The notes under the pieces were generated by a model. That model did not search any database and was not told where the DNA came from. It saw nothing but the letters and a program-made list of their open reading frames with translations. DNA of 64,000 nucleotides from Mastigamoeba balamuthi. Lineage: Eukaryota; Evosea; Mastigamoebida; Mastigamoebidae. Both the position numbers and the translations under genes were made by a program. Numbering within the stretch: position 1 is the stretch's first letter; each line of letters starts with the position of its first letter. The stretch spans positions 825,353-889,352 of the forward strand of contig CACRSC010000011.1 in assembly GCA_902651635.1 (NCBI GenBank), given 5' to 3'. Positions 1-10,602 of this stretch are shown one piece after another.

Positions 1-240
1 GGCACAAAGAGTGGCCAGGATTGCATTGTTGTTCGAGCAATAAAGCAGCCTGATAGGAGTATCCCCCTGCTGCCCTTCCCATATGAGAGTGATGAGAAAA
101 CGTGCAACGAATCACTACCACTTGATGATGTGTTCAGGTGCGTTGCTGTCCTTCCTGAGTGGAAGGGAAGGACCGCAGGCATTGACTGGGACAGTTTGCT
201 GATCATTCCGAGCTGCTTCATCACCACAAGCCCCTATTAA
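1..240 (+). CDS. 3' end of an unidentified open frame cut by the window edge
   Basis: Frame 1 is open from the first base of the window to a TAA at 238-240, giving 79 residues with no start inside the window. The peptide is mixed in composition, contains a DWDSLLIIPSCF stretch, ends in ITTSPY, and shows no domain I recognise. The DNA here is less GC-rich than the host genes around it, so it may belong to a transferred or mobile segment and not to a resident gene. It could equally be a chance open frame. No function is proposed. Confidence 0.3.
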   Translation, partial: GTKSGQDCIVVRAIKQPDRSIPLLPFPYESDEKTCNESLPLDDVFRCVAVLPEWKGRTAGIDWDSLLIIPSCFITTSPY

Positions 241-420
241 GTAATAACAGGACTGCTCGTTTCTCACTTTGCTGACCTCCTCCACCTGTTTTGCCATTCT
301 TTCTCTTTAGATATGCACAGCTTTTTTCAATACACGGATTTGGCATGAAACTATAAGAAAGACGACATTTGAGACAAATTTGCACGAAAAACTCGTAATT
401 CTGTCAAATTTTCTGGTGCT

Positions 421-1789
421 GTGTGCTCGAACCGGGGCACCCCTATGGGGCTGGCGCTGATGCGCTGCGACATGCACGGCGAGTCGATCGAGTGGGTAGA
501 CTCAGGCAGCTCGTCGTGCAACGTCACCCTCTTGGCGAGTACGTCGGCGACGTGCGTGCCGAGCACGTACGCCCTGCAACACGACTACGGTAGCATCTCG
601 TGGTGGTGCACGGAGAAGAGCTTGGACGTGTTGTCGGTCGAGCTGCGCTTCGGCGACCGGAAGCTCGTCGTGCACTACTTGCCGTGCGCGCCGCTGGGTT
701 ACTGGAGGACGGGGCCCGACGACTGCAGACTGCACCGAGTGTGCGTCGTCGATGCTGCGACGAACACGACTGTGCTGCGCGCTGGCTTCGACCACCCCTC
801 GCCGGTCGAGCTCATGCCGTGGTACGTGCTCTCACTTATCCCCCTTCTGTGTGGCGGACTCATACTGGGATCGCGTGCGGGGCCCTGTCGCAGTTCCCCT
901 CACTGTGCGGACGAGACTCGAGGGAGGAAGCTGCGCGAATGGGATGAGTGTCTCTGTTGTGTGCTCGTCGATGTCGTTCATCCGGAGTGTTGTGGGGCTT
1001 GACGCGCTGGTATATTGGCCTCAACAGGGCTGCCCCTTCTTGAACATCACAGTGGCTTCTCCGGCTGCCTGTGGGCAGACCACCTCCGAGTCCTCCAATA
1101 CAGTCGGCGAGGGCAGCAGCGCAAGCAGCCGTGTGAGCTCATTTCCTTTCCCTCATTATTTGACCTTCTTTATGCAGTCGTTGCCAGACACGGTAGACTG
1201 GTGTCCGTGGTTCCCGCCTGACGTCAACTATACAATGAGCGACTCCACCTTGCTCGTGAATCCGTGCAGAAAGCTACTGAGTCCGTCCATCTGCAGCACG
1301 AGCAACGTGTGCGTCATGTATGGCCTTGTGCACTCGTACTCTGTTCTGAGGGCCAACACCATCATTTCGAAAACTTGAGCCAACACCCCGTTGCTCACTC
1401 GAGCGCAGATAGCAGCAGTTCGATCACCTTGCAATTCAAGGGTGGTTTCTGCGCGTTTAGTAGCGCCGCCACCGAGTCGACCGTGGTGCTGATGTGCGCC
1501 AGCAACCACTCGATCATCAGAGCCTGATATCAAGTACCCGAGCCGGGCAACTGATCCTGACGAGTTCATTGGTGAGGGTGACGGAATCAGGACAGGGGGT
1601 GTCGGGATCCTGGTTGCCGTGTGTGTCTTCGTGTTCGTCTTCCTGGTTTCTGTGGTCTTTGCTGCACTGTGGGTTCTCGGGTACATACAACAGGCTGCGA
1701 TGGTACTCTCGTCGAAGCACTCAAAAGGAGCCACCTACACTGCTGCTGTTATTCCAGAAAGCGATGACTCAACGAAATACAGCTATTAA
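421..1789 (+). pseudogene. Truncated, frame-broken copy of the MRH-receptor gene at 8040-10012
   Basis: From about 421 onward this segment is a close copy of the neighbouring receptor gene. The stretch 960-1376 is nearly identical to 9100-9510, and the C-terminal membrane segment (near 1597-1700) and cytosolic tail are still readable. It lacks the signal peptide and the first half-domain. The copy of the first splice junction (near 822) no longer keeps frame. A stop follows the codons ISKT at 1376. About 80 bases present in the intact copy (9666-9745) are missing near 1518, which shifts the frame. The copy runs to a TAA at 1787-1789. The high identity of its 3' half says the duplication is recent. 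An unusual splicing pattern could in principle rescue part of it, but several independent defects make a pseudogene the better reading. Confidence 0.72.
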
Positions 1790-2052
1790 TGCGTACTACT
1801 TAACTGGGACGAGTCAACACAACACAGCCAGTGCATTATCCGGGTCCGTGTTTCAACCAACCAGCAACTGTGCCATACATGTATTTTTGTTCCTCTTGGG
1901 GGTTCTGATCATACGTAGGTTCTCGCTTGAGGGCGCCACTCGAAATTGCCTGTAAAGCCTGTAAACGCGGGCCTGCGCTACCTCGGGAATGAAAATGGCC
2001 TCAAGGTACACCCATCTCAGCTGCATCAGGCTCTGGCATGCCAATTGCTGTT

Positions 2053-3846
2053 TCACCCAGGTTGAGGCTGCGCTTTGAGAGGGCGTATGTCGTTTACACG
2101 GAAGGGCTCGGTATCGCCGAGGGTCACGAACCTCACCGCAGCATAGGGCTCGTCTATCTGATACCTGCACGCGTTGCGAGAGGGAACCGTGCCAGGCTGG
2201 CAAGTTCGCTGGCACTGGGCTTCATGCCAGTGCACGCCGTCCTCGCTCGACTCCACCTTCAGGGACATCTGCAGCGACAGCGGGTGCTCGAAGATGACGC
2301 GTATCGCGGATCCCGGAGGCCTCTGGCGCAGAGTGTCGAGCCCGTAGTGCGAGCCCCGATCCATGCGACACAGCTGGCGCGCCCGCTCGGCGTCTAGATC
2401 GCCGTCGGGCGTCATGGCGTCCTCGCACAGCGCCGCGGGGATCCACACGGTCTCCTCGCTCTCGTCGACCGCGTGGAAGTGTGAGTAGAGGCTCCAGAAC
2501 TTGCGGGCGGGCCTCGGGTTGTACAGGGGGTCCCATGCATGAGCCCCGCGTTTGTCAGCAGCGCGCAGCGCCGGCCCTCGCTGCAGATCGCCCGTGGGCT
2601 GTACGCGGGCTCGCATGGAGGCGAGTGCGAGAACCCGACCGCGGGGAACTGCCAGCTGCCGTCGGTCCAGCCCAGCGTGAGCGCCGTCTGCTTGTCGCTC
2701 ACGTAGTCGAGCGCACTGATGGCCACGGCCTCGAGGGTCCGCTTGGCCAGGTCGCTGTCCCCGGCCGCGTGCGCGACCGAGCCGAACGACGCGAGGTGCG
2801 CCTGGGCGATGGTGGGGACCGCGTTACGCCAGATGCTGAAGGTGACGTCCGTGTGCAGGGCCTCGTCCTCCTGCAGGAACGCCGACGTGAGGACGAGGTG
2901 CCGGACTGCGTCCTGCCTCCTGATGAACGAGCCCGTGCCCAGCCACGCGTGCTGCGCGTGGACATCGTACGTGCTGTTCCACCTCGACCATCTCTGCGAG
3001 TGCGTAGCATACGCCTGTGACCAGGGCAATGCCACGTCAGTGTATCTGCGGACAAACGCCCGCAAGAGGGGCAGCAACCCACAAGGTCGTTGGTGGCCAC
3101 CACGAGAGCCGACGGGTCCCGGAGGAAAACGCTGTAAAGCGAGTAGAGATACGGCGAGGGGTCCCAGTCGTCGTCCTGCGAGTAGCAGACGGGCGTCGGG
3201 GCAGCCGCGCACGCGGCGAACCTGGCCCTCGTGAACGTGTTGACCCGGGCGTTGACGACGGCCACGCGCGGCACGAACTCCCTGCGCGCGAGGCACTCTG
3301 CGCGCAGCTCGACGTCGACGTTGTTGTTCCAGACGACCGCGCGGGCAAAGAGGCCGCTCTCGAGCAGCGCGTCCACGATGACCCGCAGGTTCTCGGGCCG
3401 CCGGTAGCTCAGCATCACCAGCGTGGCCTCGGCGTCCTGCGCCCGCCCCGCCTCCCTGAGCGCCGCGCCCTCGACCGGATCCAATTCCAATCGGAATTCT
3501 GCGCTTCCGTCAGCGTAATACGGGGAAATCGCTGCAAATGCAACGTCACGTTTTCCCCGAGGACAAACTGCGGTTTTGGGGCAAGACGGCGAAGGGGCGC
3601 ACTCTGGGACACGGGGGGGACGAGGAGGCAGGAGCGGCGGGGGGACATGTCGCTGAGGTTGAAGAGGCGGAGCTTGGGCTTGGCGGGCGCCCCGTCGTCG
3701 GCGGGCGGCGGCTGGCGGGCGCCCGAGACGGGGCCCAGCGGGCCCAGCAGGACCGACTGCACGCCGTAGAGCATCACCACGAGGAACGCGAGCGCGGCTG
3801 CTGCGCGCCACCTGCACCGCTGGGCTCCTCTGGGCGGCTTGGGCAT
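2053..3846 (-). CDS. Type II membrane glycosyltransferase (GT-A fold, GT64-like)
   Basis: The protein starts at 3846 with a short basic tail and one hydrophobic anchor (LAFLVVMLYGVQSVLL), the plan of a Golgi type II enzyme. The catalytic part begins ATLVMLSYRRPENLRVIV, as GT-A transferases do. It carries an acidic YSQDDDW motif that would bind metal and the sugar nucleotide, then NDL, GTGSFIRRQD and EDEALHTDVTFSIW. The last 100 residues look like a beta-rich discoidin-type module. Introns fit at about 3593-3538 and 3092-3025. Near 2541 the frame changes within a GGGG run (ALLTNAG to AHAWDPLYN) with no splice signals. That is either a one-base sequence error or a real frameshift. The gene is head-to-head with the IQ protein gene, with 155 bases between starts. 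The sugar donor is not predictable. Confidence 0.78.
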
Positions 3847-3887
3847 GGATGCGGAGGGACCGTTTGTTGCGCGGGTCTCTTATTGCG

Positions 3888-3970
3888 GGGATATTTCGCC
3901 CGCGGCAAATCCGCGATATTCGGATCTTTCCAGCAGGGGAGGAATTGCCCGATATTCCGCGATATTGTGT
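3888..3970. promoter_or_regulatory. Divergent promoter with four GATATT-type elements
   Basis: Between the divergent starts at 3846 (-) and 4002 (+) lie GGATATTTCGCC (3889-3900), CGATATT (3914-3920), CGATATT (3950-3956) and CGATATT (3960-3966). The same core sits just upstream of many other genes in the window, so I read it as a core-promoter or factor-binding element shared by the glycosyltransferase and IQ-protein genes. Confidence 0.45.
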
Positions 3971-4001
3971 GATTTGCCTAATTCCTTCGGGTGTCTCACC
4001 T

Positions 4002-6502
4002 ATGGGCTGCGGTGCGAGCACTGCCGGCTCGGCAATGGCTCCAGGCCAGGGAGCCGACGAGCTCGAGAGAGAGCGCGCCACCCGAGTGGCCAAGAAGCAC
4101 CAGAAGGGCCCCGGAGGTGCCGACGGACCCCCCGACGAGTTCGCGGAGGCCGAAGCGGAACTCGAGCGACAGAAGAAGGAGGGAGAGGAGAAGGCCAGGA
4201 GGGAGGCGGAGGAGCGCAAGAGGAAGGTAAGTGACCCGCAGAACGGGCATACGGGGATGCGAACACGGTGCAGACACGCCGGTGGGGGCCCCCGTGTCGG
4301 GTGTCTATTTTTGGGGTCTTCGTCTTTGCCTGCGGGTTTCAGTCCTGCGGCTGTGTGGCAGGGCTGCCACCCGGCGGTGTGGCGAGGGACACGGAGTGGC
4401 TGCACTGTTCCCCGAGAGCCGCGGTAGCGGACATAAGAGCGAGAGAGCGGTGTGCAGTGCATTAGCGGTTGATTGCTCTATTTGGTGCTTTTTCTGTCGA
4501 TCTGGTTGTGAAAACGTGTGGGTCTTTTTCCGTATTCCATCAGTAATTTGCGCTGCACGCCGCAGGAGGAAGAGGAGCGTAAGAGGAGAGAAGAGGAGGA
4601 GCGCAAGCGCAAGGAGGAGGAGGAGAGGAAAAGGCTCGAGGAGGAGGAGAGGAAGAGGCGCGAGGAGGAGGAGGCGGAGAAGAAGCGCAAGGAAGAAGAG
4701 GAAGCCGAGCGCAAACGCCTCGAGGAGGAGGAGCGCAGGCGCAAGGAGGCTGAGGCCGCCGAGGCCGAGCGCCTGCGCAAAGAGAAAGAGGTACCACTCT
4801 CCCTCGCCGGCAACGTGCTCAGAGTCCATTGCAGGCCGCGGAGGCCGAGGCTGCCGCAGCGGCCGAGAAGGCGTCGTCAGAGGCGCAGAACGTCATCAAG
4901 TGCGCCAAGGACAGGACGCTGTTCCAGGAGCTCCAGAGCTCCTGTACCGATTGCCAGTCGCTGCTGCGCTCGCTGATGGCTGAGAGGCGCCTGATCGGGT
5001 CGCATGACCACAGCGCGGAGAGCACCGGGGCGGAGATCGCTCAGGACCAGGCCGGCAAGACCGCCGGCCCAGGAACAGGTGCAGATGCGAACGCGCAAGC
5101 TCCGGGCGCAGAAGCGGGCCAGACAGACAAGGAGGCCGACAAGGGAGCAGATGCTAGCCAAGCAGCCAAGGTCTCGGATACCGGCGGGCCTATTGACCAA
5201 GCATCGAAGGGCGCGGACAATGGAGCGACAGCGAGTCAGGCAGGAAAGGGAGCGGACGGGGCCGAGGACATGGCATCGCCTGTGAATCGGAGGTCGCCAA
5301 TTTCGTACCTGATCGAGGCGTCCCAGTGGTCACAGGGCCTCGTAAGGGGTAGGTCCTTCAAGAGGAGGTATGCGACGGAGCAGAGCGCCGCCAGCAACAT
5401 CCAGAGGGTTTTCCGCGGCCATGTCGGACGAGAGGAGGCCAAGCGCGTGCGCTCCGAAGTCGACAAGGAGGCGCACGAGGCTCTGATCAACGCCGCGTGC
5501 GAGGTCCAGGCAGTCCTCCGCATTGGCGCCGCGAGGAGCACTGAGAAGAAGATGAACAGCGCAATCGAACAGATGCAGGGCCTCTTCTCCACAGCTCGCC
5601 TCGCCGGGCCCAACTCCGACCACAAAAGCGCGTCAGGCACGGCGGTGGAGGAAAGCCAGGCTCTCGTCCGTCTCCTGCTGCAGTGTGGCAACGCGCAGGA
5701 TCGCAACGAGGCGTCCGCCAAGCGCGAGCCACGAGAGATAGCTGTCCTCCAGCAGGCTCAAGGCTTGCTCAGAACTGCTCTGCAGAGGCGCCTCAGGACC
5801 GGAGACGACGGAACCTCCGCATACGTCCCTGCACAAGTGGTAGCCCTGACGGAGGCACAAGCACTGCTCCGTGCACATCTCGCACGCACAGAGTCGAGAG
5901 ACGGGAGCCACTGCATCGCTCCCACGTGCCTGGTGGCGCTCGCGGACGCACAGGGGCTGCTCAGAGCCAAGAGACTCGCGAGGAGCACTGACGGAGCGTG
6001 CGCCCCCGTCGCAGCAGTAATCGCGGCTCAGTCTCTTCTTTTGGCAGCGAAAGAGCGCAGGGGAGGGGAACAGTGGCCATGGGCGCGAGACCCCAAGAAG
6101 CCCTCTCAGCTGCGCCTTCTGGAGGAGGCCCAGACGGCTCTGAGGGGTCGCAGGGATCGCAAGGCGTTCCTCGAGAGGCCCACCAAGGACATTGCGGGCG
6201 AGCGGGCCAAGCACTTCAAAAAGAAGCGCAAGATCAAGAAGTCGACGAGCTTCAAGTTCGACGTGTCGCCAAGGCCCGTTCCCTCGAGGCCGAAGTTCAA
6301 GGTAAAGACGATCTTCGTGGACCCTATGAGCCCCTACGCGCAGAAGCTCGAGCTGCGTCCGAGCCCGAGGTCGCCGCGGTACAACAAGAACTGGGACTAC
6401 CACGCCAAGGTCGATAAGCTCGAGGAGAAGGAGGAGGCCATGCGCAGTGCCATCGACGAGCTGTCGGCCGCATGGGACTCGGGTTATCTTCGTATCTGCT
6501 AG
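4002..6502 (+). CDS. Acylated coiled-coil protein with IQ motif
   Basis: Three exons (4002-4226, 4566-4790, 4835-6502) encode 705 residues. The first intron has a full GTAAGT donor and is unusually long here (339 nt). The second is 44 nt. The N-terminus MGCGAST is a good N-myristoylation site with a nearby Cys for palmitoylation, so membrane attachment is likely. Residues about 40-165 form an almost uninterrupted charged helix (EEERKRR-type repeats), a single alpha-helix or coiled coil. Near residue 345 the segment AASNIQRVFRGHVGREEAKR is a canonical IQ motif for calmodulin or myosin light chains. It is followed by several degenerate, regularly spaced Q-A-LLR helices that may be decayed IQ repeats. 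A basic tail follows. A membrane-cytoskeleton scaffold is plausible; no enzyme domain is present. Confidence 0.75.
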
Positions 6503-6540
6503 AGGCGTCGCCTTCATACTGGATTCTGTGGGAAGGTCAG

Positions 6541-6558
6541 AATAAAACTCCATTTATT
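6541..6558. terminator. Facing polyadenylation signals of convergent genes
   Basis: AATAAA on the + strand (6541-6546), 39 bases after the IQ-protein stop, faces a TTTATT (6553-6558), which on the - strand is AATAAA, 27 bases after the MRH-receptor stop at 6585. The two 3' UTRs must overlap. Confidence 0.6.
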
Positions 6559-6584
6559 CCGGTTCTCTGAATCGGTTCGTGTGG

Positions 6585-7788
6585 TCACTGTTTTGTGGTT
6601 TGGTGTAGTTGGTGGTATTGAGATATTGCGTGAGACCATTGCTTCCAGAATCCCAGTACCCAGAGCGCTGAACAGCACACAATGATGGAAAGAAGGGCGC
6701 TGCCAACACAGAAGGTGATGAGCACCCACTGCCACCGTGTGCCATGTGATCGCCCTCCAGTGCTGGCTAATTGAGGGGTCCCCGTGATGTTCGGGTACTG
6801 CACCGCAATGCCCGATGACGAAAGCGAGGACCCCGACGACAGCACGGAGCATGCGGCCGACGACTCTATTGTGATGTTGTAGGAGCATCCGGACTGGGTC
6901 ACGACCACCTGCGTGATTGTGTCGTTTGTCCCTTCTTTGCATGCGACCTCGATGGTGACAGAGGGTGTCTGAGTGCTGTTGGCACACGTCCCACCCTCCA
7001 ACAGCATCCGCCATCTGTCTCCGTGCCTCTTCAAGCTCCGCGTGAAACCAGCACGCATGAACACCTTCGACGTGCGCTCGTTGATGACACAAAGCCTGTA
7101 AGGCCGGCACTCGGCCGGGTACTTGGAGTACGACAGGTATCCCAGGCTGCTGCAGGGGTTGAGATACACTAACACGCCATTCCCGCTCCAGGTGCTGGTT
7201 GGCGTTGGCTCTGTCGTGCACCACTCCGAGGAGTTGCGGTAGTCGTTGGCCATGCTGATGTTTGCGCAGGCGATTGGCGACTTGATCACGCCCGTCGCTG
7301 AGCAGGACCCCGCGCTGGAGACGAACTCCTGGCTGGACATGCTGCACGTCGCCGTAACCGAGGCCACGGGGTCTGACCCGAACGCGCATTTGCCGCCTCG
7401 CAGAGATTGCGTCCAGTCGTTCGACCACTCTAATAAAAACACGACAGTAAACAGTGAGCATCCTGGTATCCTGGTGGAAGAGTATTGTGGTCCTGACCGG
7501 GGCCGGTGATGTTGGCGACAGACAGCAGCGTCGTGCCGTTGGCCACCCAGCAAAGCCGTGCGGGCAGACACTGCGATGGGCTCGAGAGCGCGCGGCAGGG
7601 GTTGTAGTAGACCGTGGAATCGCCGTCCAGGGCGTACTGCATGTCTGGCACGGAGTCAGCGCAGGCCTGAGCGGGCATGCGACGCGGACTCAGTACTGCA
7701 TTCAGGGGGAGTGCTACTACAGGGAAGGGAGTACCGCGCGCGCTGCCTGGAGGAGAGAGGGCAGCACCAAGTACGCCAGGGCAGACAT
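6585..7788 (-). CDS. Single-pass receptor with two MRH (mannose-6-phosphate-receptor homology) domains
   Basis: Exons 7788-7735, 7666-7498 and 7429-6585 give 355 residues; introns are 67-68 nt. The first exon is a clean signal peptide (MSALAYLVLPSLLQAARA). Each lumenal repeat shows the MRH plan: V-YYNPC or VLVYLNPC, a CR-LCV strand, then GGKC or GGTC and a closing W/Y-C pair. N-glycosylation sites are frequent. A membrane helix (WVLITFCVGSALLSIIVCCSALWVL, in part) and a short tail end the protein. MRH proteins sort or recognise glycans in the secretory or endolysosomal pathway. The arginine expected after GG-x-C in mannose-6-phosphate-binding members is not evident, so ligand specificity is open. 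It is a diverged relative of the gene at 8040-10012, which lies head-to-head with it. Confidence 0.75.
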
Positions 7789-8039
7789 GGGAAAATGAGG
7801 ATACGGTTTCTGAACTCGGTGACCAACCAATTATCATATCCCCCAACAGAGAGATACAGGCAGTGGTGTTCACCACGAGGTGAGACTGCCGAGTGTTCAT
7901 GCTCGATCACTGGCCGACTGGAGACCAGCGGGCCGGAGCACTGCAGAACCCGTGCCAGAATCGGTCGACGGAGATTCGCGTATCTCCCCCGCGCATTTTC
8001 TAACCTGCGCAAGCGCGCTGCACCACCGCCGACCGGCAA

Positions 8040-10012
8040 ATGCGCGTTCTCCTTCTGGCAGCCGCACTGGCCCGCCTCTGCGGCGCCTACTCGGTGGTGC
8101 GCACGCCGCGTGTCCACGTGCCCTCACCCGCCCCCCTCGTTTGGGCGCAGGACGACTACTGCAGCGGCGCGGTGCCCGACCTGAGGTTGGCAGAGGGCGG
8201 CGTCGCTGTCTACTACAACCCCTGCAGGAATCTCTCGCACCCGCCCCTGTGCACCCGCTACAGGCTCTGCCTCTTCGGGCCCGGCAACCGCTCCCTCATG
8301 CTGACCACCCTCGTCAAGAGCGTCGGTGCGGCAGTTGCTCCTCTTCCCCCAATGTCCAAAGCAAACGGCTTTCATGGAAGCCACTGGTGGTGGTCACAAT
8401 TTCTCTTGAGAGAACAAGGAATCAGGATTCTGAGTTCAATCCTTCCGATGCGGAATATCGCTGGGCACTCACAGCGCAGCCGGCATGGGGACCACACCGC
8501 AGACACTAAGGAGCTGATGTTCCACGACCTGAGCGGGGGCGTGTGCACCGGCGGTGGAGCCCCGCTGGTGAGGGCGGCGATGCACTGCGACATGCACAAC
8601 GAGTCGATCGAGTGGGTCGACGCCAGCAACTCGTCGTGCAACGCCACCCTCTCGGCGAGGACGTCGGCGACGTGCCTGTGGGGCACGATCAACTCGCACG
8701 ATGACTACGACAACAGGTCGTGGTGGTGCACGGAGAAGAGCAATGACGTGGTGTCGACCGAGCTGAGCTTCGGCGAGCGTAAGTTCGTCGTGTACTACTC
8801 GCCGTGTGCGCCGCTGCACTACTGGAGGGCGGGGCCCGTCGACTGCAGCCTGCACCGAGTGTGCGCCGTCGACGTTGAGACCAACACGACTGTGCTGCGC
8901 GCTGGCTTCGACTACCCCTCGTCGATCGAGCTCACGCCGTTGTGTACGCGCCCCCACCGCCATTCGCTTCTCCTGCGACAGACTGATTTTGGGATCGCGA
9001 ACGTTGCTGTGTCGCTCGCAGCTCCGCTCACTGTGCGCACGAGGCTTGAGGGAGGCAGCTGCGCGACTGGGTCGAGTGTCTCTGTCCAGACGAATGTCGT
9101 GTGCTCGTCGATGTCGTTCATCCGGAGTGTTGTGGGGCTTGACGAGCTGGTGTATTGGCCCCAAGATGGCTGCCCCTTCTTGAACATCACAGTGGCTTCT
9201 CCGGTTGCCTGTGGGCAGACCACCTCCGAGTCCTCCAATACAGTCGGCGAGGGCAGCACAAGCAGCCGTGTGAGCTCATTTCCTTTCCCCCATTATTTGA
9301 CCTTCTTTATGCAGTCGTTGCCAGACACGGTAGACTGGTGTCCGTGGTTCCCGCCTGACGTCAACTATACAATGAGCGACTCCACCTTGCTCGTGAATCC
9401 GTGCAGAAAGCTACTGAGTCCGTCCATCTGCAGCACGAGCAACGTGTGTGTCATGTATGGCCTTGTGCACTCGTACTCTGTTCTGAGGGTCAACACCATC
9501 ATTTCGAAAACTTGTGCGCACTCAGCCAACACCCCCGTTGTTCACCCGCGAGCGCAGATACCAGCAGTTCGATCACCTTGCAATTCAGGGGTGGTTTCTG
9601 CGCGTTTAGTAGCGCCGCCGCCGAGTCGACCGTGGTGCTGTTGTGCGCCAGCAACCACTCGATCATCAGCATCGTGCAGGGCGAGTGGTCGTGCGGAGTC
9701 GCGGTGTTCATGTGGTCGCCTCTGGGCTGTCCAGGATCGTCTGATGCAGAGCCTGATATCAAGTACCTGAGCCGGGCCACTGATCCTGGCGAGTTCGTCG
9801 GCGAGGGTGACGGAATCAGGACAGGGGGTGTCGGGATCCTGGTTGCCGTGTGTGTCCTCGTGTTCGTCTTCCTGGTCTCTGTGGTCTTTGCTGCGTTGTG
9901 GGTTCTCGGGTACATTAGGCAGGCCATGCTGGCACGCTCATCAAAACACCCGAAAGGAGCCACTTACACTGCTGCGGGTGCTCAAGCAAGTTCTGCCGAC
10001 GACCCAAAATAA
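8040..10012 (+). CDS. Single-pass receptor with three MRH domains
   Basis: The gene starts with a signal peptide (MRVLLLAAALARLCGAYS). An intron follows at 8097-8150, in the same place as in the divergent paralogue. Further introns fit at roughly 8324-8500, 8944-9021 and a 44-nt one at about 9514-9557. Three lumenal repeats follow the MRH pattern: YYNPC...GGVC...C, VVYYSPC...GGSC...GCPFLNITVASPVAC, and LLVNPCRKL...GGFC...GC. A strong membrane helix (GILVAVCVLVFVFLVSVVFA) and a tail of about 30 residues end it. The predicted role is glycoprotein recognition or sorting on an internal or cell-surface membrane. The TAA stop lies inside an AATAAA (10008-10013), so the 3' UTR is minimal. A recent broken duplicate of this gene lies at 421-1789. 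Confidence 0.75.
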
Positions 10013-10602
10013 AGGAATAAGCGATGACGTTGTACTGCTGTGCAAGTATGGTGCCAGTCTGAGGTTCATTGTCCGGGAACTGGCCATCTTACCTACTTTT
10101 ACGTTATGGTGATCATCCAGATGCAATCGACACCACTCGATCTCTGGTTGCCATTTCCATCACGCTCGAGCAGTCGATGGCTTCGTAGGTTTTGCTGAGA
10201 GGTTCTTGTCTTTGGAATTCGGTTGTGGGTTCGTCCAACCCATGCCGCAAAGGACAGGCCCCGGCGCAGGATGGGTCACCCTCTGGAACACAGAGGGAAT
10301 GGGAAAAGGAATCCTCCCCCGGGCCGGGGGACACACCATTACCCGGGCAAGGCCCCTGCTTAGTATGAAACTACAGCAGCGTTCAATATGGATACTGAAT
10401 TTACTCGGTTCCTCCATTGATGCCTCCTCCAGGTGTGCGTGCAGCCAGAGCAGCCACATTTCTTCAGGCGTTTCACGTGCATTGCAGAACCTTCCCGATA
10501 AAGCACCTAAGGGTCCAAATGCCCGGCCCATCAACTGCTTTTTTCAACCGCGACCAGATATTTCCCCGCTCAGATACTGTTAACTCGAATATCGCTCTCT
10601 AC
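10013..10602. other. Intergenic stretch
   Basis: No open frame here has domain or codon character of a real gene. It holds a GC-rich inverted repeat around 10315-10331 (CCCCCGGG / CCGGGGG) and the promoter-type element listed separately. Confidence 0.5.
10556..10567 (+). promoter_or_regulatory. AGATATTTCCCC element upstream of the ARB2-like gene
   Basis: The element ends 35 bases before the start codon at 10603 and matches the recurrent GATATTT-CCC core found ahead of several other genes in this window. Confidence 0.4.

Noticed and set aside
421-1002. Treating the first MRH copy as a working gene
   Set aside because: It lacks the signal peptide, loses frame at the copy of a splice junction and has a further stop and an 80-base deletion relative to the intact copy.
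4305-4829. A - strand Leu-rich frame opposite the IQ-protein gene
   Set aside because: The same mirror effect from the EEERKRR repeat; no independent support.
10160-10534. A 124-codon - strand open frame between the MRH and ARB2-like genes
   Set aside because: It has no ordered hydrophobic pattern, motif or splice context; both strands are open here to a similar length.
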